DNA of 64,000 nucleotides from Solirubrobacter sp963736505 (GTDB taxonomy: Bacteria > Actinomycetota > Thermoleophilia > Solirubrobacterales > Solirubrobacteraceae). The stretch lies in assembly GCA_963736505.1 (NCBI GenBank), contig CAVTOZ010000001.1:310001-374000 (forward strand), in the 5' to 3' direction. Shown one piece after another: positions 58,454-64,000 of the stretch. Under the pieces are notes generated by a model, which saw only the letters and a list, made by a program, of their open reading frames with translations, did no database searches and had not been told where the DNA came from. The stretch's first letter is position 1; each line of letters begins with the position of its first letter. The position numbers and the translations under genes were made by a program.

Positions 58454-59515
58454 ATGAACACGATGGTGCGTGACCGGCTGAACGAGATCGTCTCCCAGCT
58501 GGCGGCGGCCGCCGGGCTGATCGTGGTCTTCGTCGCGCTCAGCTTCGCCTCGCCGTACTTCCTGACCTCCAACAACCTCTTCAACGTCTGCGTGCAGATC
58601 TCCGTCGTGGCGATCCTCGCGGTCGGCCAGACGATGGTGATCCTGACCGCCGGAATCGACCTGAGCGTGGGCAGCGTCGCCGGCCTCAGCGGCGTCGTCG
58701 GCTCGATGGCGATGTCCAACTGGGGCATGCCGATGACGCTCGGGATCGTGGTCGGGATCCTCGTCGGCGGGCTCGCCGGCACCGGCAACGGCCTGCTCGT
58801 CACGCGCGCCGGGCTGCCGCCCTTCATCGCCACGCTCGGCATGATGGGCGTCGCGCGCGGGCTGACGTTCATCGTCAGCGGCGCGGTCGCGATCTACGGC
58901 CTGCCGGACTCGTTCCGCAAGCTCGGCGAAGGCGAGATCGGCCCGATCCCGCTGCCGCTGCTGTACCTGGTGGTGATCGCGATCGGCGGGCACCTGGTGC
59001 TCTCGCGCACGCGCCTGGGGCGCTACACGTACGCGATCGGCTCCAACCAGGACGCCGCGCGCCTGTCGGGCATCCCGATCAACAGGGTGCTCGTCTCGGT
59101 CTACGTGATCTCCGGCGCGCTGGCCGGCTTCGGCGGCATGATCGCCGCCTCGCGCGTGCACTCCGGGCAGCCCAACTACGGCATCGGTCTCGAGCTCGAC
59201 GTGATCGCCGCGTGCGTGATCGGCGGCGCGTCGCTGTTCGGCGGCCGCGGCACGATCGGCGGCACGCTGATCGGCGCGTTCCTGATGGGCGTCATCCGCG
59301 ACGGCGCCGTCCTGCTCAACATCACGCAGTACTACCAGCAGGTCGTGATCGGCGTGATCATCTGGGTCGCGGTCTGGTGGGACCAGCTGCGGCGCCGCCG
59401 CCTCGCGGCCGCCGCGGAGGAGCCGAGGCGGGGAGGTGACGATGCGCAAGGCAACGGCAGCGGCCGCTTTGCTCGCGGCGACCCTGAGCGGGTGCGGAGC
59501 GATCAGCGAGCATAA
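58454..59515 (+). CDS. ABC importer permease (RbsC type)
   Basis: 353 residues from ATG 58454 (GGAGCGGA 6-11 nt upstream; an earlier in-frame ATG at 58439 has none). About ten helices: the conserved ILTAGIDLSVGSVAGLSG, LLVTRAGLPPFIATLGMMGVARGL, SGIPINRVLVSVYVISGALAGFGGM, and LEIDVIAACVIGGASLFGGRGTIGG, with one residue difference possible in my reading of LELDVIAACV. Its last 25 codons (74 nt overlap) run into the next gene in another frame, where the tail (GNGSGRFARGDPERV) is not membrane-like. Confidence 0.88.
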   Translation: MNTMVRDRLNEIVSQLAAAAGLIVVFVALSFASPYFLTSNNLFNVCVQISVVAILAVGQTMVILTAGIDLSVGSVAGLSGVVGSMAMSNWGMPMTLGIVVGILVGGLAGTGNGLLVTRAGLPPFIATLGMMGVARGLTFIVSGAVAIYGLPDSFRKLGEGEIGPIPLPLLYLVVIAIGGHLVLSRTRLGRYTYAIGSNQDAARLSGIPINRVLVSVYVISGALAGFGGMIAASRVHSGQPNYGIGLELDVIAACVIGGASLFGGRGTIGGTLIGAFLMGVIRDGAVLLNITQYYQQVVIGVIIWVAVWWDQLRRRRLAAAAEEPRRGGDDAQGNGSGRFARGDPERVRSDQRA

Positions 59516-60431
59516 GACGCACGTCAGCGTCGACACGAGCGGCGGCATCCGGCTCGCCGTGATCCCGAAGTCCGTCGGCCTGGACTACTGGGAGAAGGTG
59601 CACAAGGGCGCCGTCTGCGCGGCCTCGAAGCAGCGCGGCGTGTCGGTCGTGTGGAACGGCGTCAGCGATGAGACCGACGTCGCGGGCCAGATCGACCTGC
59701 TGCAGAACTACATCGGGCAGGGCGTCAACGGGCTCGTGTACGCCGCGACCGACTCGACGGCGCTGACCGAGATCTCCACGACGGCGTCGGGCGCGGGCAT
59801 CAAGGTGCTCAACATCGACTCGGGCACCGACCCGCAGCCGAAGAACGTGCCGCTGCTGGCGACCGACAACGTCAAGGGCGCCAAGCTCGCCGCGGACGCG
59901 CTCGCGAAGGCGATCGGGCCGAAGGGCGGCAAGATCGCGGTGATCGCGTTCCACGCCGGCTCGCAGACCAACGACCAGCGCGTCGAGGGCTTCACCGCGG
60001 GCCTGAAGAAGCACAAGAACCTCAAGCTCGTCGAGACGCAGTACAGCGAGAACGACTACAACCAGGCGCTGACCGTCACGCAGAACGTGCTCACCGCGCA
60101 CCCGGACCTGAAGGGCATCTTCGCGGCCAACGAGGCGAGCGACGTCGGCGCGGTCGAGGCCGTGCGGCTCGCGCACCTGAAGGGCAAGGTCAAGATCATC
60201 GGCTGGGACACGTCGCCCGACGAGGTCGAGGGCGTGCGCGAGGGGATGGTCACCGCGCTGATCTCGCAGGACCCGTTCCGGATGGGCTACGACGGCGTGC
60301 GCGCCGCGGTGTCGCAGATCCGCGACCACAAGACGCCGAAGAGCGAGGACACCGGGGTCGTCGTCGTCACCAAGGCCAACCTCGACGACCCCAAGGTCCG
60401 TCAGTTCGTCAGCCCGACCTGCACGGGCTAG
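59442..60431 (+). CDS. Periplasmic binding lipoprotein, RbsB type (second of two)
   Basis: 329 residues from ATG 59442, with GGGGAGG about 6 nt upstream; a GTG two codons earlier is inside that Shine-Dalgarno. Lipobox LSGC, then GIRLAVIPKSVGLDYWEKVHKG, IKVLNIDSGTDPQPK, LKGIFAANEASDVGAVEAV, KIIGWDTSPDEVEGV: a type I binding fold typical of the LacI/RbsB group. Overlaps the permease by 74 nt. Its TAG lies on the CTAG that bounds the fold-back element that follows. Two binding proteins in one operon suggest more than one solute, or one for sensing and one for transport. Confidence 0.88.
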   Translation: MRKATAAAALLAATLSGCGAISEHKTHVSVDTSGGIRLAVIPKSVGLDYWEKVHKGAVCAASKQRGVSVVWNGVSDETDVAGQIDLLQNYIGQGVNGLVYAATDSTALTEISTTASGAGIKVLNIDSGTDPQPKNVPLLATDNVKGAKLAADALAKAIGPKGGKIAVIAFHAGSQTNDQRVEGFTAGLKKHKNLKLVETQYSENDYNQALTVTQNVLTAHPDLKGIFAANEASDVGAVEAVRLAHLKGKVKIIGWDTSPDEVEGVREGMVTALISQDPFRMGYDGVRAAVSQIRDHKTPKSEDTGVVVVTKANLDDPKVRQFVSPTCTG

Positions 60432-60593
60432 GAGCCTGTTGAGGAATGGTCGGTCCGCCCTGATGTGGTGCAGCCGTGGATGCCTCGGGCCGCACGCGAT
60501 GGTGATGCGTGGCTCTGCCACGTGAGCATCGTGGGTGGCTCGAGGCGCCGCGGATGTGCCGCAGCAGGCGTACCGGAATTCTTCAACCGGCTC
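60432..60593. mobile_element. 162-bp fold-back MITE-like element with CTAG target duplications
   Basis: Terminal inverted repeats: left GAGCCTGTTGAGGAAT, right end complement GAGCCGGTTGAAGAAT (14 of 16 identical). Both ends are flanked by CTAG (60428-60431 and 60594-60597), fitting a 4-bp target duplication. The inner part also pairs with itself around position 60515 (GCCTCG near 60482 with CGAGGC near 60540 and about 80% match between), so the whole element is a long imperfect palindrome. No open frame. The ends and CTAG resemble IS5-superfamily elements; that family link is an inference. Confidence 0.6.
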
Positions 60594-61103
60594 CTAGGCG
60601 GCGGGCGCCGCGACGGTCTGCTCTTCGCGCTCGAAGCGCGGAGACGACTCCTGGGCCGGCTCCGGCACGCGCGCGGCGAGCTTGGCGACGGCGAGGCCGC
60701 CCGCGACGCCCGCGGCGAGCTCCGCAGCCGCCCAGCCGAGGCCTTCCTCGGCCGCGATCGCGAACATCGCCGCGACCAGCACGGCGTGGTACTCGAACCC
60801 GCCGTCCTGGTTCCAGACGCCCTTCTGCAGGTGGATCTTCTCGACGGCCGTGGCCATCGTGCCGGTCAGCATCATCGCGCCGAGCGGCGTCCCCTTGCCG
60901 AGGACGAGCAGCGCGCCGCCCGCGGTCTCGACCACGCCCGCGGCGGTCGCGTGGACCTTGCCGGGCCTGAGGCCGATCTGGTCGAACATGTCCCCCGTGG
61001 CGGCGAGGCCGTGGCCGCCGAACCAGCCGGCCAGCTTCTGCAGGCCGTGCCCCATGAAGAGCGCACCGATGACGGTGCGCAAGAGTGCGATCCCGAGTCT
61101 CAT
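60594..61103 (-). CDS. DoxX-family membrane protein
   Basis: 169 residues. Four hydrophobic helices: IALLRTVIGALFMGHGLQKLAGWF with the HGxQKL motif, GKVHATAAGVVETAGGALLVLG, AMMLTGTMATAVEKIHLQKG, and FEYHAVLVAAMFAIAAEEG. DoxX proteins are quinone- or redox-linked membrane subunits of uncertain function. The C-terminus is cytosolic and acidic (AQESSPRFEREEQT). The stop codon TAG (60594-60596) is the right-hand CTAG of the fold-back element, so the element sits between two stops without damaging either gene. Divergent from the NDH-2 gene (38 nt). Confidence 0.88.
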   Translation of the reverse strand: MRLGIALLRTVIGALFMGHGLQKLAGWFGGHGLAATGDMFDQIGLRPGKVHATAAGVVETAGGALLVLGKGTPLGAMMLTGTMATAVEKIHLQKGVWNQDGGFEYHAVLVAAMFAIAAEEGLGWAAAELAAGVAGGLAVAKLAARVPEPAQESSPRFEREEQTVAAPAA

Positions 61104-61141
61104 GGCGTGGTTCTACCCCCGCCACCTAGCATCCACCACAT

Positions 61142-62413
61142 ATGCATCGAGTCGTGATCGTGGGCGGCGGCTTCGGCGGACTGCAGGCCGCGCTGCACCT
61201 GCGCAAGGCGGACGTGGAGATCACGCTCGTCGACCGGCGCAACTTCCACCTGTTCCAGCCGCTCGCCTACCAGGTCGCCACCGGCGCGCTGAACCCCGGC
61301 GAGATCTGCTACCCGCTGCGCGCCGTGTTCCGCGGGCAGGACAACGTGCGCGTGATCATGGGCGAGGTCACGGGCTTCGACCTCGCCGCGCGCGAGCTGC
61401 CGGTGCGCACCGTGGTCGGGGAGGAGCGCTTCCCGTACGACACGCTGATCGTCGGCGGCGGCTCGAAGTACAACTACTTCGGCCACCCGGAGTGGCAGCA
61501 CGTCGCCTCGGAGCTGAAGTCGCTGGAGGGCGCGCTGCACATCCGCAGCCGCATCCTGCGCTCGCTGGAGGCCGCCGAGGAGGAGCCGGACGAGGCCAAG
61601 CGCGCCGCGTACCTCACGTTCGCGGTCGTCGGCGCGGGGCCGACCGGGGTCGAGATGGCCGGGCAGATCGCCGAGATCGCCCGCAACGTCCGCCACGACT
61701 TCCGCGCGGCGGACACGTCGAAGGCGCGCGTGCTCCTGATCGAGGCGGGCGAGCGCGTGCTGGCCGGCTTCCCGCCGAAGCTCTCCAAGAAGGCGTTCAG
61801 CGCGCTCGAGGACCTCGGCGTGACGCCGCTCGTGAACACGCTGGTGACCGACCTCGACGTCGAGGGCGTGGACGTCCGCACCGCCGCCGGCGAGGAGCGG
61901 ATCCCGGCCAAGACGATCATCTGGGCGGCCGGCGTGCTCGCCTCCTCGGTGGCCGGCACCCTCGCCGCGGCCGCGGGCGCGAAGACCGACACCGTGGGCC
62001 GGATCGTCGTCGAACCGGATCTGACACTCGACGGGCATCCCGAGGTGATCGCGATCGGCGACATGGTCAAGGTCCGCAGCGAGCCGCCGTACCCGGGCGT
62101 GGCGCCGGTGGCGATGCAGATGGGCCGCTTCGCGGCGAAGCTCGTGCGCGCGCGGCTGAAGGGCGAGAAGGCGGGCGACTTCGCCTACCACGACAAGGGC
62201 AACCTGGCCACGATCGGCCGCGCGCACGCGGTCGCCGACCTGCACCGGATCCGGCTCAGCGGCTTCCCGGCGTGGGCGATGTGGCTGCTGATCCACCTCT
62301 GGTACCTGATCGGCTACCAGAACCGCCTGCTCGTGTTCCTGCGCTGGTCGATCAGCTTCTTCACGCACGGGCGCGGCGCCCGCCTGATCACGGGCGAAGA
62401 CAACCTGCCGTAA
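61142..62413 (+). CDS. ndh: Type II NADH:quinone dehydrogenase (NDH-2)
   Basis: 423 residues. Two Rossmann folds: FAD site VVIVGGGFGGLQAALHL and NADH site FAVVGAGPTGVEMAGQIAEIA, plus KTIIWAAGV, GDMVKV for FAD and a C-terminal hydrophobic region (WLLIHLWYLIGYQNRLLVFL) that attaches it to the membrane. Oxidises NADH and passes electrons to quinone without proton pumping. RNFHLFQPLAYQVATGALNP is the family's active-site loop. The TATGCATATG-like start (ATG 61142) follows a short divergent promoter gap. Overlaps the convergent XRE gene by 26 nt. Confidence 0.95.
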   Translation: MHRVVIVGGGFGGLQAALHLRKADVEITLVDRRNFHLFQPLAYQVATGALNPGEICYPLRAVFRGQDNVRVIMGEVTGFDLAARELPVRTVVGEERFPYDTLIVGGGSKYNYFGHPEWQHVASELKSLEGALHIRSRILRSLEAAEEEPDEAKRAAYLTFAVVGAGPTGVEMAGQIAEIARNVRHDFRAADTSKARVLLIEAGERVLAGFPPKLSKKAFSALEDLGVTPLVNTLVTDLDVEGVDVRTAAGEERIPAKTIIWAAGVLASSVAGTLAAAAGAKTDTVGRIVVEPDLTLDGHPEVIAIGDMVKVRSEPPYPGVAPVAMQMGRFAAKLVRARLKGEKAGDFAYHDKGNLATIGRAHAVADLHRIRLSGFPAWAMWLLIHLWYLIGYQNRLLVFLRWSISFFTHGRGARLITGEDNLP

Positions 62414-63155
62414 AACGGTCGGCCGGGAAGAACGCCTCGATCGAGAGCTCGGCGACGGTCACGTCGGCGGCGCCGCCGAACGTCGTGCGCGTGCTGAAGA
62501 ACGTCAGGTCGCCGAGCTTCAGCGGCACGAAGATGTCGTGGCCAGGGGACGAGTCGGTCTCGCCGGGATAGGCGCTGAGCTCCTCGTACAGCGCCTGCAG
62601 CTCCGTGTCGCCGGTCGCCGCGACGGAGCGGCCGAGGTCCTCGAGCAGGTGCGCGCGCCACTGCGGGAGGTTGGCGATCCGGGGCGCCATGCCGTCGGGG
62701 TGAAGCGCGATCCGCAGCGTGTTGGCGGGCGGCTGGAGCAGGTGCGCGGCGACGCCCTCGGTGAGCAGCCTGACGGCCCGATTGGCGGCGAGCAGGTTCC
62801 AGCCGCGGTCGACGACGACCGCGGGATACGGCTCGTGGGCCGCGAGCAGCTGGTCGATCGCCGTACGGACGGACTCCAGCTCGGGCGCGTCGAGCGAGCG
62901 CTGGCCGAAGACGGGCGCGTACCCGGCCGCGAGCAGCAGCTCGTTGCGGGCGCGCAGCGGCACGTCGAGCTGCTCGGCGAGGTGCAGCACCATCGTCTCG
63001 CTCGGGCGGCTGCGGCCGGTCTCCACGAACGACAGGTGGCGGGCGGAGACCCCGGCGTCGAGCGCGAGCTCCAGCTGCGAGAGACGCCGCCGCTGACGCC
63101 AGCTCCGCAGCAGCGGCCCGACCCGGACCCTTACGTCGGAGGTAATTGAGGTCAT
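62388..63155 (-). CDS. XRE-family regulator with MmyB-like ligand domain
   Basis: 255 residues. N-terminal HTH_3 (LLRSWRQRRRLSQLELALDAGVSARHLSFVETGRSRPS) and a C-terminal PAS-like domain of the MmyB type (VVVDRGWNLLAANRAVRLL, and AELSIEAFFPAD), thought to bind a fatty acid-like ligand. It is divergent from the SnoaL-like gene with 26 nt between start codons, and a palindromic operator covers both starts, so it probably represses itself and that gene. The 3' end overlaps the ndh gene by 26 nt. Confidence 0.9.
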   Translation of the reverse strand: MTSITSDVRVRVGPLLRSWRQRRRLSQLELALDAGVSARHLSFVETGRSRPSETMVLHLAEQLDVPLRARNELLLAAGYAPVFGQRSLDAPELESVRTAIDQLLAAHEPYPAVVVDRGWNLLAANRAVRLLTEGVAAHLLQPPANTLRIALHPDGMAPRIANLPQWRAHLLEDLGRSVAATGDTELQALYEELSAYPGETDSSPGHDIFVPLKLGDLTFFSTRTTFGGAADVTVAELSIEAFFPADRFTAGCLRP

Positions 63156-63187
63156 GACGTCATGGTGGCACCTTGACGTCCATGACC
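63150..63187. promoter_or_regulatory. Palindromic operator over XRE and SnoaL-like start codons
   Basis: GGTCATG (63150-63156) and CATGACC (63181-63187) are complementary; inside, ACGTCA near 63157 pairs with TGACGT near 63173, with a one-base slip. The start codons of both the XRE gene (63153-63155) and the SnoaL-like gene (63182-63184) lie within it. Likely the autoregulatory site. Confidence 0.6.
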
Positions 63188-63538
63188 GACATCAACACCG
63201 TGGTTGAGCGCTACATCGCGAGCTGGAACGAGGGCGACGCCGATCGCCGCCGCGAGCTCGTGTCGCGGACCTGGACCGAGGGCGGGTCCTACGTCGACCC
63301 GCTGATGGCGGGCCGCGGCGCCGACGAGATCGCCGCGATGATCGGGGCTGCCCAGGAGCAGTTCCCCGGCCACCGCTTCGAGCTCGCCTTCGGCCCGGAC
63401 GCCCACAACGGCAACGTCCGGTTCGCCTGGAATATGGTGGGTGCCGGCGGCAAGGTGGCCGCCGGCGTCGACTTCGCCACCGTCGCCCCCGACGGCCGGC
63501 TGGCGACCGTGACGGGCTTCCTCGAGCCTCCGGCATAA
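63182..63538 (+). CDS. SnoaL/NTF2-like protein
   Basis: 118 residues, a single NTF2-like alpha-beta cone: INTVVERYIASWNEGDADRRRELV, GGSYVDPLMAGRGADEIAAMI, FPGHRFELAFGPDAHNGNVRFAW, and a final VDFATVAPDGRLATVTGF. Such proteins are polyketide cyclases, isomerases or unknown small-molecule enzymes. ATG 63182 chosen over a TTG at 63173 in the same frame. Probably controlled by the divergent XRE regulator. Confidence 0.85.
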   Translation: MTDINTVVERYIASWNEGDADRRRELVSRTWTEGGSYVDPLMAGRGADEIAAMIGAAQEQFPGHRFELAFGPDAHNGNVRFAWNMVGAGGKVAAGVDFATVAPDGRLATVTGFLEPPA

Positions 63539-63549
63539 AGAGACCGCTT

Positions 63550-63592
63550 GCGGGCGACGTTATAGTCGCGACTCGATGGGAACGTCGCCCGC
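63550..63592. promoter_or_regulatory. 12-bp perfect inverted repeat at the tetR start (operator and -10)
   Basis: GCGGGCGACGTT (63550-63561) and its exact complement (63581-63592), with 19 nt between. A -10-like TATAGT begins at the last T of the left arm (63561-63566), which would place transcription start close to the ATG at 63576, so the message may be leaderless. The right arm covers codons 2-6 of tetR. Fits autorepression. Confidence 0.65.
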
Positions 63593-64000
63593 GGAGGGTC
63601 CTAGCGCGCGGGAGCGGATCCTCGCGACCGCGTACGAGCTCTTCAGCCGCCATGGCACCCACGCGGTCGGCGTGGATGCGATCGTGGCCGGCTCCGGCGT
63701 CGCGAAGATGTCGCTCTACCGCAACTTCGGCTCCAAGGATGAGCTGATCCTGGAGTTCCTGCGCCGGCGCGAGCAGCTGTGGACGCGCGACTGGCTGCAG
63801 GCCGAGGTGATGAGCCGGGCGTCGGAGCCGGCCGACCGGCTGCTGGCGATCTTCGACGTGTTCGGCGAGTGGTTCGCGCGCCCGGACTACGAGGGCTGCG
63901 CGTTCGTCAACGTGATGCTCGAGGTCACCGAGCCGACGCACCCTGTCCGCGAGGCGACCGTCGAGCACCTGGCCAGGATCCGGGCATTCCTGCGCGGCCT
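63576..64000 (+). CDS. TetR-family regulator (3' truncated by window)
   Basis: The first 141 residues of a TetR regulator: HTH ARERILATAYELFSRHGTHAVGVDAIVAGSGVAKMSLYRNFGSKDELILEFL, complete with the LYRNFGSKDEL helix, then the start of a ligand-binding helical domain (FDVFGEWFARPDYEGCAFVNVMLE). The CAFVNVMLE segment is typical of TetR members that regulate oxidoreductases or hydrolases. The gene runs off the window. The inverted repeat over the start suggests autoregulation. Confidence 0.88.
   Translation, partial: MGTSPAEGPSARERILATAYELFSRHGTHAVGVDAIVAGSGVAKMSLYRNFGSKDELILEFLRRREQLWTRDWLQAEVMSRASEPADRLLAIFDVFGEWFARPDYEGCAFVNVMLEVTEPTHPVREATVEHLARIRAFLRG

Noticed and set aside
60432..60593. 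A plain rho-independent terminator between convergent genes
   Set aside because: Too long, lacks U-tracts, and the inverted ends with CTAG duplications fit an inserted element better.
1..64000. tRNA, rRNA, CRISPR arrays, integrases, phage genes or known riboswitches
   Set aside because: I saw none; no repeat-spacer pattern, no cloverleaf-like sequence and no recombinase motifs. A computed covariance-model search would be needed to exclude small RNAs.

Overview
The window is a very GC-rich chromosomal segment (about 73% G+C by eye) with dense, often overlapping genes and strong G/C third-position codon use. The gene content is free-living soil actinobacterial: BTAD/AAA and LuxR/AAA giant regulators, an L,D-transpeptidase, DUF11-type secreted proteins, PF13796-type histidine kinase, XRE/MmyB-like regulator, M50/PqqD and TPR proteins. 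A deep-branching actinobacterium of the Thermoleophilia/Solirubrobacterales type is my best inference; nothing here proves the taxon. I see no rRNA, tRNA, CRISPR array, phage or plasmid genes.

Layout. 1-15.9 kb: regulation and housekeeping. Two BTAD-AAA regulators (120-3584, 11132-14434), a single-domain receiver, a class IV aminotransferase, secreted beta-propeller and DUF11 proteins, an L,D-transpeptidase, folD with unusual cofactor-site residues, a GGDEF/EAL protein and an ECF sigma factor. 16.0-19.9 kb: the most interesting locus, a compact four-gene operon that looks like a peptide-maturation (RiPP-like) system: a 27-residue Cys-x-Cys peptide with a near-perfect Shine-Dalgarno, a 12-bp perfect hairpin, a PqqD-like/M50 membrane metallopeptidase fusion, a TPR protein with a degenerate NTPase-like N-terminus, and a flavin reductase-like protein. 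19.9-27.7 kb: mixed metabolism (HD hydrolase, small kinase, aldo/keto reductase, PilZ, D-threonine aldolase-like enzyme with a frame-broken amidohydrolase, molybdopterin oxidoreductase, ketopantoate reductase-like enzyme).

27.7-42.4 kb: a 14.6-kb catabolic island on the + strand. A ribose-type ABC importer, HyuA/HyuB-type hydrolase/carboxylase, iron-containing alcohol dehydrogenase, aldehyde dehydrogenase and LysR regulator form the first operon; a carboxymuconolactone decarboxylase-like protein, ornithine cyclodeaminase-like protein, double cupin and DapA-like aldolase form the second. The same inverted repeat, ATAG-N8-CTAT, lies upstream of both operons and marks them as a probable LysR regulon. 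The substrate is unknown; a cyclic amide, or an aromatic or heterocyclic compound, is a reasonable guess.

42.4-53.6 kb: a secreted DUF6345-like protein, type I asparaginase, a frame-broken remnant of a secreted protein, a LuxR/AAA regulator with a frameshift between its start and Walker A, a LysR-SDR pair opposite an amino acid permease, an IsdG/MhuD-like haem monooxygenase and several very small proteins. 53.6-60.4 kb: a six-gene operon in which a DUF4097-like protein and a histidine kinase without an adjacent response regulator run directly into a second ribose-type ABC importer with two binding proteins. A 162-bp fold-back element with CTAG duplications sits exactly between the stop codons of this operon and the convergent doxX-like gene. 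60.6-64.0 kb: DoxX, NDH-2, an XRE regulator with an operator over its start codon, a SnoaL-like protein and the start of a tetR gene with a 12-bp perfect operator-like repeat.
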